64,000 nt of DNA from CAYUQT01 sp964596165 (GCA_964596165.1 CAZQTW010000021.1:19674-83673), one strand, 5' to 3'; positions 18,182 to 27,278 are shown, counted from the first letter of the stretch. A program made the numbers and translations. The notes: a model not told the origin generated them from the sequence alone.

Positions 18182-18928
18182 ATGGCTTATAAGGTGATTG
18201 TCGTCATGCCGGCGTACAACGCTGCGAACACGTTGGAGCGTACGTTGGCCGACATCCCGCCGGACACGGTGGACGAGGTTATCGTTGTCGATGATTGCAG
18301 CAAGGACAACACGGTTGAAATCGCCCGCCGCTTGCCGGTCACACTGATCGAGCACAAGCACAACCTCGGTTACGGCGGCAATCAGAAGACGTGCTATGAC
18401 GAGGCCCTCAAGCGGGGCGCCGACTACGTCATCATGGTCCACCCCGACTACCAATACGATAGCCGCCTGGTACCACACTTCGTCGGGTTGCTCAGGCTCG
18501 GCGTCTGTGATGTCCTCCTGGGTAATCGCATCCGCACCCGGGCGGAAGCACTGGCCTGCGGCATGCCGGTGTATAAGTACGTCTCGAACCGGCTTCTGAC
18601 GATCACGGAGAACGTCCTAACGGGTCAGAATCTGGGTGAATGGCACAGCGGCTACCGAGGCTATCGTCGCGAAGTGCTCGAGACGATTCCGTTCCATCGC
18701 AACAGCAATGACTTCGTCTTCGACACGCAGTTCCTTTTCCAAGCTGTTTACTTCGGTTTCAAGATCGGCGACGTACCGGTACCGGTGCGATACATGGATG
18801 AGGCGAGCAGCATCAGCTTTCGCCGCAGCGTGACGTACGGGCTCAGCACGCTCGGCGTCGCCGGCCGGTTCTGGGCGCATCGGCTGGGATTTAAGCGGAG
18901 TCCGCTCTTCATGCCGAAGGACAAATAG
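18182..18928 (+). CDS. GT2 glycosyltransferase, polyprenyl-phosphate sugar synthase (DPM1-like)
   Basis: 248 residues without transmembrane helices. Features are KVIVVMPAYNAANTLERTL near the N-terminus, VVDDCSKDNT (DD for the nucleotide), HPDYQYD as the DxD-type metal site, and GNRIRTRAEAL plus WHSGYRGYRREVL further on, the pattern of dolichyl/undecaprenyl-phosphate mannose or glucose synthases. It likely transfers a sugar from an NDP donor to polyprenyl phosphate on the cytoplasmic face. The product would feed the GT39-type enzyme encoded just upstream. Which sugar is unknown. Confidence 0.85.
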   Translation: MAYKVIVVMPAYNAANTLERTLADIPPDTVDEVIVVDDCSKDNTVEIARRLPVTLIEHKHNLGYGGNQKTCYDEALKRGADYVIMVHPDYQYDSRLVPHFVGLLRLGVCDVLLGNRIRTRAEALACGMPVYKYVSNRLLTITENVLTGQNLGEWHSGYRGYRREVLETIPFHRNSNDFVFDTQFLFQAVYFGFKIGDVPVPVRYMDEASSISFRRSVTYGLSTLGVAGRFWAHRLGFKRSPLFMPKDK

Positions 18929-19119
18929 ACCACCCTACGAGTCGACAAGTCCGAAGATCGACGGGGCGGTCGGAACACCGGGCTCAGGTGCGGGCGCGAC
19001 GGGGTTTCCCCACGGAATCGCAAACGGGCGGATTCGTGATTTGCCATCAGGCTTTGGAACCCGGGCGTTCGAAGCGACCCACGCGAAGGGGAAAACGGAG
19101 CTCTGGGGGGTTCTTGAAT

Positions 19120-19141
19120 CGGCCGGCGAGGGCGCCGGCCG
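19120..19141. terminator. GC-rich hairpin in the convergent gap after the GT2 gene
   Basis: CGGCCGGCG (19120-19128) and CGCCGGCCG (19133-19141) form a perfect nine-pair stem with loop AGGG. It lies between the ends of two convergent genes (18928 and 19164). There is no T-run on either side, so terminator function is only plausible. The rest of the 235-base gap shows nothing else. Confidence 0.35.
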
Positions 19142-19163
19142 CAACCCTCAGTCGCAGGCTGCG

Positions 19164-20447
19164 TCAGCGTCGGCCTTGCCTGGCCACCTTGCACATCGCC
19201 TGTCCGATCTTTGCGACGATCTCCTCAGGCACATCGGTCAAGGCCGGCATTCCGACGATGCGTGCGCAGATGTCCTCGGTCACCGGGAGCATGCCGGGCA
19301 CGTATCCCAGGCCCTTGCCCGACTCGGGCCGGGTTGGGTCGTAGAAACACCCACCCAACTTGGTACGATCCGTCCGGTTGTACAGCGGCGCCAGATGCAG
19401 AAGCCCGTAGGTGAAGTTGAGTGAGGAGTATCGGTCGGCCGTCACCGGCGCCCCCTCTGCCCGACAGGCCTCGGCAAAGCGATCCCGGCTCATTCCCAGC
19501 ACCCTGGGATCGATGACCCATTTGAACTCCAAGTAACCACCGCGTGTCGCGCCCGGCAGCGGATCGACCACGCCGACGCCCGGTATGTCTCTGAGGACCG
19601 CGTTCAATATCTCATAGTTGCGGGTGCGGAGCCGGTTGAGCTCAGGCAGGCGTTTCAGATGTACCCGAGCGATCGCGGCCGCGTAAGGATGGGCACGGTA
19701 CTTGGCCCCGAGGCTCATGTCGCCGATGCCGGGAAACGTCGGACCGGCCTGTCCCTTATCGATCCGACCGAAATGGCCCAGGAGGAGCATTCGGTCGAAC
19801 AGTTCGGCGTTGTTTGTAACCGCCACGCCGAGTTCGCCGCCGCTGACGGCCTTCTGCCCTTGCATGCTGAAACAACCGATGTCGCCGAACGAACCGACCA
19901 TCCGACCTTTGTAGCTTGCGCCATGAGCGTGGCTGGCGTCCTCGATCAGCGACAGGCCGTGCTTGTCGGCAATGCCTCGCAGACGTTCCATGTCCGGCAC
20001 GTTTCCCCAGACCTGCACGACGCAGATGGCTCGGGTGCGGGGAGTGATTCTACGTTCCACGTCATCAGGATCGAGACACAGGGTCCGCGGATCGATCTCG
20101 GCGAAGACAGGCGTCGCGCTGCAGTGAAGCACCGGCGTCACACTCGCGTGCCATGTGTAGGCGGGCACGATCACCTCCGTGCCCGGACCGACACCGACGG
20201 CCACATAGGCACTGTGCAGCGTGCTGGTTCCGTTGCAGCACGCCAGGCCGTACGTCGTGCCGATGAACTCCGAGAACTCTCGCTCCAATTCGGCGATGAC
20301 TCCGCCGCTGGGCACGCTGAGGATGCCCTGATCCATCAGTTCCCGAACGGCTTGCTTCTCGCGGTCGGTTATCTGGCTCCAACGGTCGACAACCGGCTCC
20401 GTCAACACGGGTGTGCCGCCTTCAATCGCCAACGTGTCGCCACTCAT
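19164..20447 (-). CDS. DegT/DnrJ/EryC1/StrS-family PLP aminotransferase
   Basis: 427 residues from ATG 20447, placed 7 bases after GGAGG; a GTG four codons upstream is less likely. Fold-type I PLP features: CCNGTSTLHSAYVAVG (70-85, phosphate loop), IPRxxW-like VPAYTWHASV (94-103), Asp170 in LIEDASHAHG (pyridine N partner) and the Schiff-base Lys199 in CFSMQGQKAVSGGELG. Members aminate keto-sugars or keto-cyclitols using glutamate or glutamine. The N-terminal LAIEGGTPV resembles the sub-branch that includes scyllo-inosose aminotransferases (StsC/BtrS), but sugar aminotransferases share it. The APH-type kinase gene lies 21 bases upstream, suggesting a joint amino-sugar or aminocyclitol route. 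Confidence 0.87.
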   Translation of the reverse strand: MSGDTLAIEGGTPVLTEPVVDRWSQITDREKQAVRELMDQGILSVPSGGVIAELEREFSEFIGTTYGLACCNGTSTLHSAYVAVGVGPGTEVIVPAYTWHASVTPVLHCSATPVFAEIDPRTLCLDPDDVERRITPRTRAICVVQVWGNVPDMERLRGIADKHGLSLIEDASHAHGASYKGRMVGSFGDIGCFSMQGQKAVSGGELGVAVTNNAELFDRMLLLGHFGRIDKGQAGPTFPGIGDMSLGAKYRAHPYAAAIARVHLKRLPELNRLRTRNYEILNAVLRDIPGVGVVDPLPGATRGGYLEFKWVIDPRVLGMSRDRFAEACRAEGAPVTADRYSSLNFTYGLLHLAPLYNRTDRTKLGGCFYDPTRPESGKGLGYVPGMLPVTEDICARIVGMPALTDVPEEIVAKIGQAMCKVARQGRR

Positions 20448-20468
20448 TGGGGCCTCCACACAAACAGG

Positions 20469-21533
20469 TTACCGCGATCTCTGATCCGTATACCCCCACG
20501 GCCATTTTTTCTCCTCCAGCGACGTCCAGCTTGCCTGCAAATCATCGGCCAGGATGGCGAGCTTCTGATCGTCCGGAACCTTGCGCATCGCACGGATGCG
20601 GCAGCAGAACCACGTCTCCGCCACCATGGCAGGCAACAAGCGTTTCTCCGCGGCGGTCAGGCGAACCGACTCACCATACGCATCGAGAAGCGCCTCCGTC
20701 GAGCGATCGTCGGCGACCCAATCCTGGGCAAGCGACCACATGCTGTCAGGGTCCAGCGGCTTCTTGCGTCGTCCGGCGAACCAGATCAGCGCACGGGCCA
20801 GGTCGTGGATCCGGGGTTGGCGATCCGTCCAATCGAAATCGAAGATCCCCCCCACCGTTCGGTCCCGGTACATGATGTTCGACCATGTATAGTCACCGTG
20901 AATGATGCAATGAGGCAATCGCTCGACCTCGACGTCCGGCAGGGCTTCCACGATACGGTTGCTGAACGCCAGCATTCGCTCGGCGAAGGGACGAAGCGGT
21001 CCATTCGCGGCCGGTGTCCTCAGAAACGCCGCCAGGGTGGCCCGATTTGCACCCATGTGGAACTCCCGGCGCCAGTACTTGTGGCCGTCGGGTATGAAGC
21101 CCTCCGTCGCTCGATGCAGCCTGCCGAGTTGGCGGCCCGCATCGGCGATCTGTTCGAGATCATCCTGATCCATGATCCTCAGGCCCTCGATGAACGGTGA
21201 GATCTCGAACGTTGCCTCATTGACACGGACGTAGGTCTTGCCCTGACGGGTCTTTAGCGGCTCGACCACAGGCAAACCCGATAGGGCCAATTGCCGGATG
21301 ACACTGTGATCGAAGCGTACCACGGGTTCCGGGCAAAACTCGGCGCGGCGTTTGCGCAACAGAAAACGCCCTGACTCGCCGTGGGCGCCGAAGGTCACCT
21401 TCGGGGCAGCCGTCCCCCCCGCCGGGACAGGTGTGCCATGCAGTTGTAGGCCATATTCCGCCAGGACCGACCGGACGGTCTGTTCCGACAAGGCATACGG
21501 ATCCATGAAGGTGGAAGCAGATTTGCTAGTCAT
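20469..21533 (-). CDS. APH-family small-molecule kinase
   Basis: 354 residues from ATG 21533 (21545 is a possible alternative). The aminoglycoside-phosphotransferase/choline-kinase fold is shown by the catalytic loop IHGDYTWSNIMYRD (H212, D214, N219) and the metal-binding IFDFDWT (D232/D234), with an N-lobe whose RFLLRKRR could carry the ATP-binding Lys. Family members phosphorylate amino sugars, homoserine, choline, cyclitol amines or antibiotics. The context, beside a DegT aminotransferase, favours an amino-sugar or inosamine substrate over antibiotic resistance; this is inference. Its first codons overlap or abut the end of the comEC-like gene. Confidence 0.8.
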   Translation of the reverse strand: MTSKSASTFMDPYALSEQTVRSVLAEYGLQLHGTPVPAGGTAAPKVTFGAHGESGRFLLRKRRAEFCPEPVVRFDHSVIRQLALSGLPVVEPLKTRQGKTYVRVNEATFEISPFIEGLRIMDQDDLEQIADAGRQLGRLHRATEGFIPDGHKYWRREFHMGANRATLAAFLRTPAANGPLRPFAERMLAFSNRIVEALPDVEVERLPHCIIHGDYTWSNIMYRDRTVGGIFDFDWTDRQPRIHDLARALIWFAGRRKKPLDPDSMWSLAQDWVADDRSTEALLDAYGESVRLTAAEKRLLPAMVAETWFCCRIRAMRKVPDDQKLAILADDLQASWTSLEEKKWPWGYTDQRSR

Positions 21534-24042
21534 CTTCTGACTCATCCCCACGAGGTCCGCCATCGGGGCCCGCCAACGGCGTGCGAACGATCACGCCGGT
21601 CTTTCGAATAGTCACCTCGATGGCCGCATCCCGCGAGGTGTCGTAATACTGGCGTGTGCCGACCAAGGATTCAATGGGTCGCCGACCCCCAGCGGCCTTT
21701 CGTCCTCCAGACCGGATGACTATCGACGGATCGACAGCGGCGATGAAGTCGGCGGTTGTCTTTTCCACGCTCCCATGATGCGGCAGCAGCAGGACATCGC
21801 TCTTCAGCCCTCCCTCGGCGATCAGGCGCCGTTGGGGTTGGGACTCGATGTCACCGCAAATCATGATCGATTTCGAACCGTAGCGAATGCGCAGCACGGT
21901 GGAACAGTTGTTGGCCGATCGGTCGGCTGAATGGTCTTTCGGAGGCCAGAGCACCTCAACGGAAGCGGGTACGGCTTCGGCGATCCGGTCGCCCCGCCCG
22001 ACGTGTCTGACCGGAATTCCTCTTCGGTTCAACTCATCGAGCAAAAATCGAGCCGGCCCGTGGGGCGGAGATAGTCTCTCGAAGTGGGGGTTAAGAATGA
22101 CCTCGTCAAGGCCGAAGTGATCCGCGATCGACAGCAGTCCGCTGAAGTGGTCGAGGTTTGGGTGGCTGACGACGGCGGTGCTTACCCGTCCGGCCCCCAG
22201 GTTGCGCAGCGCCGGAACGGCGACCGACTCGCCGGCGTCAAACCCAGATCGCGTGCCGGCATCACAAACCCAGAAGGTCTTTCCGGGAAACCGTGCCACG
22301 ACGGCTTGACCGTCGCCGACCGACAGTACCCATATCCTGAGATCGTCCGAATCAGAGAAGACGCCCGACGCCCAGACAAAGACGCCTATCGTCGCGACAG
22401 CGGTGATCGCAACGGACCACCTGCGCCGCGCCCGAATCGAGTGAAGCCCGACAAGACCCGCCAGCCATCCAAACCAAACCGCAAGGCACCACCACGGCGG
22501 CGAGCGACATTCGACAGCCACCCCGGGAATCCTATCGAGCCATGAAACCATCCAGATGAGAAGCTCAGACAGCCACGCCAGCACCGGTCCCATGACAGAT
22601 GATGTGATAGGCAAGATTGCCGCCAGCAGGACCTTCACAAACCCCAGGATGACCAGCAGACTGACGATCGGCCAGATCAGGAGTGAATTGAGCCATCCCC
22701 ACGGACTTACCCTGCCGAAGTGATATGCGGTGATCGCCGAACCGACCAGCCAAGCTGTTACGGAGGTCGCGAGAAAGACGAGGAGCCCCGTTGTAAGCCG
22801 CTCAAGCACGTCCCGCCACCACGGCACATGGGACGGCCGATCCAGGAGCTCGTCTGGGACACCCCGCAGCCGTCGGCGGAGCCCCTGGAGAACGCGAAGA
22901 ACGAAGGGACACAAGGTGAACAGACTGAAGACAATTCCGAAGGAAAGCTGAAAATCCGCCGCGAACAGGTCACAGGGACGCCACACGAGCAGCACAACCA
23001 GTGCGGCCGCCAACCAGTTGAACGGAGAGGTGGGACGCCTGAGTCCCACGGCGATGCATGCCAGACCGTACATGATCCCGGTTCGCAGGATCGGAACGCA
23101 CGGCTCGGCCACCAGTACGTACGCCGCCACAATCGCGAGAACCAAGGCGGAGGCGCCCGGCCGACTGAGGCCGCAGGCCCCTCCGACCCACCAGACGAAC
23201 AAGGCAAGCACGCCCATGTGGGTTCCACTCACGCTAAGAAAATGGACCGTCCCCGTACGGACAAAGGCTTGGTTGATCTCCTCGGCGATGGCCCCGCGTT
23301 GACCCAACACCAGGGTGTCGAGGAGCGTGGCGGTCTCGTCCTCGTTTCCGACGTCGTCGCGCATGAGTCTCAGCGTCTGAAGTCTGAGGCGGTCAACGAA
23401 CCCGCGGTTTGCCTCACGCGCGCGCTGATTGCCACACCGCGACACAGCGGCGGAATGTTTCACGGACATGGCAACGAGAATACCCTTGCGACGCAGATGT
23501 CCGGACCAATCAAATTGCCCGGGATTCCGAGGCGGCGTCGGCCTGTAGATGTGTCCGATCATGCGGATTCGATCACCGATCTTCACGTGCATTGCGGGCT
23601 CGTGCACCCGTGCTTGAACCAGCCCGGTTACGGGAATCGGAGCGGTGGTTCCCTTGATTTCCTCAGCTTGCAGGAGGAAACGGGTACGCATGCGTCCGGG
23701 CATCCAGCGTTCGAACGGACCGGCACGAACCTCGCCGACGATCGGATCGGACACCACGGTACCGGTAACGGTTGCGATGACCGGTTCATTGGCCGTGTAT
23801 CGCACAATGTGATTGGCGGGGACGCGCCGAAGGGCATTGTGATGCAGCATGGCGCCCAATGCGGCCGAGGTCAGGCAAACGGCGACGACTCGCGGCGCTG
23901 CAAACCGACTGCCGACAATTAACACCACAATACCAAGGGTAAGACCTACCCCGGCATGGGTCTGCGTCAATACGATGAGGTAATCCAGAATGATACCGAC
24001 CATCAATCCCAATGCGACAGGCAGAAGCGGCGCGGGAGGCAT
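21526..24042 (-). CDS. comEC: ComEC/Rec2-type DNA uptake channel with metallo-beta-lactamase domain
   Basis: About 839 residues from ATG 24042; an open frame continues to 24168 but its composition is not protein-like. N-terminal helices lead into a DUF4131-type OB domain (VIATVTGTVVSDPIVG, RPTPPRNPGQFDWSGHL). The competence domain carries VHFLSVSGTHMGVLALF (near residue 265), the family hallmark, and many helices. The C-terminal soluble domain begins at WVLSVGDGQAVVARFPGKT and contains SHPNLDHFSGL (about 626) and LLPHHGSV, a metallo-beta-lactamase nuclease fold. The usual HxDxDH reads H-P-N-L-D-H, with Asn for one Asp. It transports single-stranded DNA across the inner membrane. Confidence 0.92.
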   Translation of the reverse strand: MPPAPLLPVALGLMVGIILDYLIVLTQTHAGVGLTLGIVVLIVGSRFAAPRVVAVCLTSAALGAMLHHNALRRVPANHIVRYTANEPVIATVTGTVVSDPIVGEVRAGPFERWMPGRMRTRFLLQAEEIKGTTAPIPVTGLVQARVHEPAMHVKIGDRIRMIGHIYRPTPPRNPGQFDWSGHLRRKGILVAMSVKHSAAVSRCGNQRAREANRGFVDRLRLQTLRLMRDDVGNEDETATLLDTLVLGQRGAIAEEINQAFVRTGTVHFLSVSGTHMGVLALFVWWVGGACGLSRPGASALVLAIVAAYVLVAEPCVPILRTGIMYGLACIAVGLRRPTSPFNWLAAALVVLLVWRPCDLFAADFQLSFGIVFSLFTLCPFVLRVLQGLRRRLRGVPDELLDRPSHVPWWRDVLERLTTGLLVFLATSVTAWLVGSAITAYHFGRVSPWGWLNSLLIWPIVSLLVILGFVKVLLAAILPITSSVMGPVLAWLSELLIWMVSWLDRIPGVAVECRSPPWWCLAVWFGWLAGLVGLHSIRARRRWSVAITAVATIGVFVWASGVFSDSDDLRIWVLSVGDGQAVVARFPGKTFWVCDAGTRSGFDAGESVAVPALRNLGAGRVSTAVVSHPNLDHFSGLLSIADHFGLDEVILNPHFERLSPPHGPARFLLDELNRRGIPVRHVGRGDRIAEAVPASVEVLWPPKDHSADRSANNCSTVLRIRYGSKSIMICGDIESQPQRRLIAEGGLKSDVLLLPHHGSVEKTTADFIAAVDPSIVIRSGGRKAAGGRRPIESLVGTRQYYDTSRDAAIEVTIRKTGVIVRTPLAGPDGGPRGDESEDD

Positions 24043-24304
24043 ACGGCGACGCACGGAAGAGTCTACGACATGGGATCCACCGGGGTATGTCGCACTCACA
24101 GATGTCGAATATAGGCGGACGCCCAATTCCGGGCAACCACGCCGAGCGAGAAACCCGCACGGGCGCACCGGGATTTATTCCCCATTCGCTGACCAACGGA
24201 AACATGCGTGAGCCCGCGGCTGGGAACTCCGGCTCGAACAGACCAACCGACGCTTGCCCATGGTCGCGACTCTGATTGTCGGCGAAAGAGGCGTACCCGC
24301 TCGA

Positions 24305-25327
24305 CTAGAGTTCGCGCCCAACCGCCACGGCAATGGTCTGTAGCTCGCGCATCAGCTTACCGAAGGCGGCGGGCGTAATCGATTGCGCGCCGTCGGTGAG
24401 CGCGTGTTGCGGGTCGGGATGGACCTCGATGATCAGGCCGTCCGCCCCGCAGGCCACCGCCGCTTTGCTCATGGGAGCAACCATGTAGGCATGGCCGGTA
24501 CCGTGCGACGGGTCCACGACGATGGGCAAATGGCTTTCCTGCTTGATCGCCGGGACAATCGACAGGGCCAGCGTGTTGCGCACATAGTCTTCGTGTGTTC
24601 GAATGCCTCGCTCGCACAGTATGACCTTGTTGTTGCCGGCGCGGATGATGTACTCGGCGGCAAGGAGGAATTCCTCCAACGTCGCGCTCATGCCGCGCTT
24701 GAGCAGCACGGTTCGATCCGTGCGGCCGACGGCTTCGAGTAGATTGAAGTTGTGCATGTTCCGCGTGCCGATTTGAAGCACGTCGGCGTATTGAGCGATC
24801 AGTTCAACCTGATCCGTGCTCATGACCTCCGTGACGATGGCCAAACCCGTCTGATCGCGGGCCTCGGCCAGGATCTCCAGTCCCTTCTCGCCGAGCCCCT
24901 GGAAGCTGTACGGATTTGTTCGGGGTTTGAAGGCCCCGCCTCGCAGGCCCACGGCTCCCGCCTCGGAGACGGCGTGGGCGGTTTCCAGAAGCTGCGCCCG
25001 ATCCTCGACGCTGCAGGGACCCGCGATCACGCCGACCTTGTTGCCGCCGATGGTCGCGCCTTTGCTGCCGTCGAGCGGAATTTCGGTGGGATCGACCTTC
25101 ACCTCCTTGCTGGCCAGCTTGAACGGCGCCAGGATCGGGACGCATCGCTCGACCATCGGCGCCAGCTCGATGGTACTTTTGTCGAGTTGACGCTTGTCTC
25201 CGATGGCGGCCACGACTGTGCGATCGGTTCCGACGATCACGTGATCGGTAAGCCCCATTTCGCGAATCAGTTTGACAACGTATTCCACGTGCTCCGGCCT
25301 ACAGCCGGGTCGCATGACCACGACCAT
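24305..25327 (-). CDS. aroF: 3-deoxy-7-phosphoheptulonate (DAHP) synthase, type I-beta with regulatory domain
   Basis: 340 residues from ATG 25327, placed 6 bases after GGAGGAG; the upstream open frame is not conserved-looking. It condenses PEP and erythrose 4-phosphate, the first step of the shikimate pathway. Residues 1-70 form the ferredoxin-like domain that binds aromatic amino acids for feedback inhibition (MVVVMRPGCRPEHVEYVVKL). The barrel carries IAGPCSVE (101-108), GGAFKPRTNPYSFQG (130-144), QIGTRNMHN (185-193), LLKRGMS (208-214) and DPSHGTG (272-278), all PEP/metal-site motifs. It is downstream of serS with a 234-base gap that shows no gene. Confidence 0.95.
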   Translation of the reverse strand: MVVVMRPGCRPEHVEYVVKLIREMGLTDHVIVGTDRTVVAAIGDKRQLDKSTIELAPMVERCVPILAPFKLASKEVKVDPTEIPLDGSKGATIGGNKVGVIAGPCSVEDRAQLLETAHAVSEAGAVGLRGGAFKPRTNPYSFQGLGEKGLEILAEARDQTGLAIVTEVMSTDQVELIAQYADVLQIGTRNMHNFNLLEAVGRTDRTVLLKRGMSATLEEFLLAAEYIIRAGNNKVILCERGIRTHEDYVRNTLALSIVPAIKQESHLPIVVDPSHGTGHAYMVAPMSKAAVACGADGLIIEVHPDPQHALTDGAQSITPAAFGKLMRELQTIAVAVGREL

Positions 25328-25561
25328 GTTCAGCTCCTCCATCTGGCCTTGACTGACCAGGTGACTCTTCACGAAGTCCGACAAAACGGAATACGCCGCC
25401 GGGAGCGGCCGGTAATAGACGAATGCCCAACGCCCAAACAGCCACCGCCGGCGAAACGCCACCGGCGGCCTCGGCGTGGACAACGGTATCCATCGATCCC
25501 CGGTCTGTAACGTTGGTGTCATGGCACCCCTCACGCCGGTCAATCGGAGGGCACGCCCCCG

Positions 25562-26899
25562 CTACGTTGCGGGCGGCCGAATAACCTCCAATCCTCCCAT
25601 GTAACCCCGCAATGCCTTGGGCACGGTCACGCTTCCGTCGGCGTTCTGGTACAACTCCAGGAGCGGGATCAAGATCCTGGGGCTGGCGATGACGGTATTG
25701 TTCAGCGTGTGGCAGAAGCGGACTTTCTTTTCGTTGTCGCGATATTTGAGGTTCAACCGCCGTGCCTGGAATTCGTAGAAACGGCTGGCGCTGTGCGTCT
25801 CGCCGTAATTGCCGCGCGACGGCATCCACGTCTCAATGTCAAACTTCTGGACCTGGCCCTGCCCCAGGTCGCCGGTGCAGACGTTCACCACGCGATAAGG
25901 AAGCTCCAAGGCCTGCAAAACCGCCTCGGCGTTTGCCACGATTTCCTTGTGATGTTCAATGCTGGTCTGCTCGTCGTTCCGGCAGATGATGACCTGCTCG
26001 ACCTTGTCGAACAGGTGGATCCGGTAGAGACCATAGGTGTCCTTGCCGGCGGCTCCGGCCTCTCGGCGAAAACACGTGCTCAGGGCGACATAGCGTTTCG
26101 GCAATTCGGACTCCGCGAGGATCTCCTCTCCGTGCAGCGCCGTCAGCGGCACCTCAGCCGTGCCGACCAGGCTCATTTCGTCCCGCTCGCAACGGTATGC
26201 CTGCTCCTCGCCGCCTGGAAAATAACCTGTCCCGTACATCATCGCGTCACGAACGAGAACGGGCACCGTCACCGGCGTGAAACCGCGCCCGACCATCATG
26301 TCGAGCGCCAGCCGCAAGACGGCCTGATGCATCAGGCAGCCCGCGCCCTTGAGGAGATAGTTCCGGCTGCCGGCCAGTTTGACGCCGCGGTCGATATCGA
26401 TGATGCCCAGCAGATCCCCAAGTTGGACATGGTCCTTTACCTCGAAGTCGAACTTCGGCGGCTCACCCACTCGGCGAACCTCGACGTTCTCGCGATCGTC
26501 TTGCCCGTCGGGCACGTCGGGTGCCGGAGGCTGCGGCACCGTCAGCATGAGCGCGTCGAACTCGGTTTGGACCGTCTTGTCCTCGTCCTCCAGGGGCTTG
26601 ATCGCCGCCTTGATCTCGTTCAGACGATCCTGGACGGCCTTGGCCTCGCGAGCGAGATCCTCGGGCGACTTTCCCTCGGCGACCGCCTTTTTGTAAAAGG
26701 GACTCTTCGGATTGCGGTACAGCGCGACCTGAGCGCCCAACTCCTTCTGCTCCTGCCGCAGGCCGTCGAGCTGTTGCTGGATTTGGCGTCGCCTGGCATC
26801 CACCGCCAGGAGGCGATCCACGTCACAGGCACACTTCTTGCGTCGAGCGGCATCGCGAACGAGCTGAGCGTTTTCACGGATGTACCGGATGTCGAGCAT
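25562..26899 (-). CDS. serS: Seryl-tRNA synthetase
   Basis: 445 residues from ATG 26899 (MLDIRYIRENAQLVRDA is the usual SerRS start; GGGAG lies 10 bases before). The N-terminal coiled-coil arm that grips tRNA-Ser spans about residues 30-110 and is rich in Gln, Arg and Glu. Class II motif 2 is CFRREAGAAGKDTYG (about 271-285) and motif 3 runs from GETHSASRFYEFQARRLNLK to the distal SPRILIPLLELYQ. The LNNTVIASPRIL version of motif 3 differs from the common LNGSGLAVGR form, but the arginine is kept. Essential gene, probably single copy. It has a long leader with a terminator hairpin (27053-27098). Confidence 0.96.
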   Translation of the reverse strand: MLDIRYIRENAQLVRDAARRKKCACDVDRLLAVDARRRQIQQQLDGLRQEQKELGAQVALYRNPKSPFYKKAVAEGKSPEDLAREAKAVQDRLNEIKAAIKPLEDEDKTVQTEFDALMLTVPQPPAPDVPDGQDDRENVEVRRVGEPPKFDFEVKDHVQLGDLLGIIDIDRGVKLAGSRNYLLKGAGCLMHQAVLRLALDMMVGRGFTPVTVPVLVRDAMMYGTGYFPGGEEQAYRCERDEMSLVGTAEVPLTALHGEEILAESELPKRYVALSTCFRREAGAAGKDTYGLYRIHLFDKVEQVIICRNDEQTSIEHHKEIVANAEAVLQALELPYRVVNVCTGDLGQGQVQKFDIETWMPSRGNYGETHSASRFYEFQARRLNLKYRDNEKKVRFCHTLNNTVIASPRILIPLLELYQNADGSVTVPKALRGYMGGLEVIRPPAT

Positions 26900-26924
26900 G
26901 AATGATGACTCCCTTCTCAAAGAA

Positions 26925-27043
26925 GCCACAGAGGTCACCGAGATCTCTTGGAATACCTCTCGGCCCCAAACAACGAAAGTCTGACACGGTGGGGCTGAGG
27001 TCGGTTTGAGTCTCTTCTCCGTGCTCTCTGTGTCCCCTGTGGC
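26925..27043. repeat. Small inverted-repeat element with CACAGAG-type arms
   Basis: The left arm GCCACAGAGGTCACCGAGAT (26925-26944) is mirrored by the right arm at 27016-27043, whose reverse complement starts GCCACAGGGGACACAGAG and continues to GCACGGAGA. About 70 bases lie between. Arms built from CACAGAG/ACGGAG units match a dispersed palindromic repeat that I recall from intergenic regions of several uncultured bacterial groups. It lies inside the serS leader. Non-coding; possibly a MITE or REP-like element. Confidence 0.5.
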
Positions 27044-27052
27044 CAACCCCCC

Positions 27053-27098
27053 AAAAAAGAACCGCCCCGAGTTTCGCTGCACGCGTCTCGAGGCGGTT
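27053..27098 (-). terminator. Intrinsic terminator hairpin on the minus strand
   Basis: Reading the minus strand, AACCGCCTCGAG (27098-27087) pairs with CTCGGGGCGGTT (27071-27060), twelve pairs with one mismatch, followed directly by TCTTTTTT. It is about 200 bases after the beta-propeller gene and about 155 before serS, so it could end the first transcript or attenuate serS. The plus strand also continues with GGGTTTTCTT, so weak bidirectional action is possible. Confidence 0.75.
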
Positions 27099-27249
27099 GG
27101 GTTTTCTTACGGTTACTGATTGACCAGGGCCTCAAGACGTTCGCAGCGCGAACCGATACCACCCGCTAAAATACCACGAGTAGGCACGGATCGTACTGGT
27201 CATCGTTCTTGAACCCCTGATAGACGTCGAACTGCCACGTCCCCTTATA

Positions 27250-27278
27250 TCTTTATCGGCTCGAAACCCAACTGTCAA
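27250..27278 (-). promoter_or_regulatory. Possible sigma-70 promoter pointing toward serS
   Basis: The minus strand shows a perfect TTGACA (27278-27273), then 17 bases, then TAAAGA (27255-27250); GATAAA at 15-base spacing is an alternative -10. It begins just after the stop of the beta-propeller gene. If used, the transcript would carry a leader of more than 330 bases including the terminator hairpin before serS. Confidence 0.35.

Noticed and set aside
18774..18790. Repeat TACCGGTACCGGTG inside the GT2 gene
   Set aside because: It encodes the in-frame VPVPVRYMD of the family and has no sign of regulatory use.
27153..27164. GGGTGGTATCGG on the minus strand upstream of serS, resembling the T-box core (UGGNACC)
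   Set aside because: One core mismatch, no recognisable stem I or specifier loop, and T-boxes are not known to me in Planctomycetota; probably chance.
27175..27245. Short minus-strand open stretch reading WQFDVYQGFKNDDQYDP
   Set aside because: No start codon or ribosome site and only about 24 codons; could be a remnant but cannot be supported as a gene.
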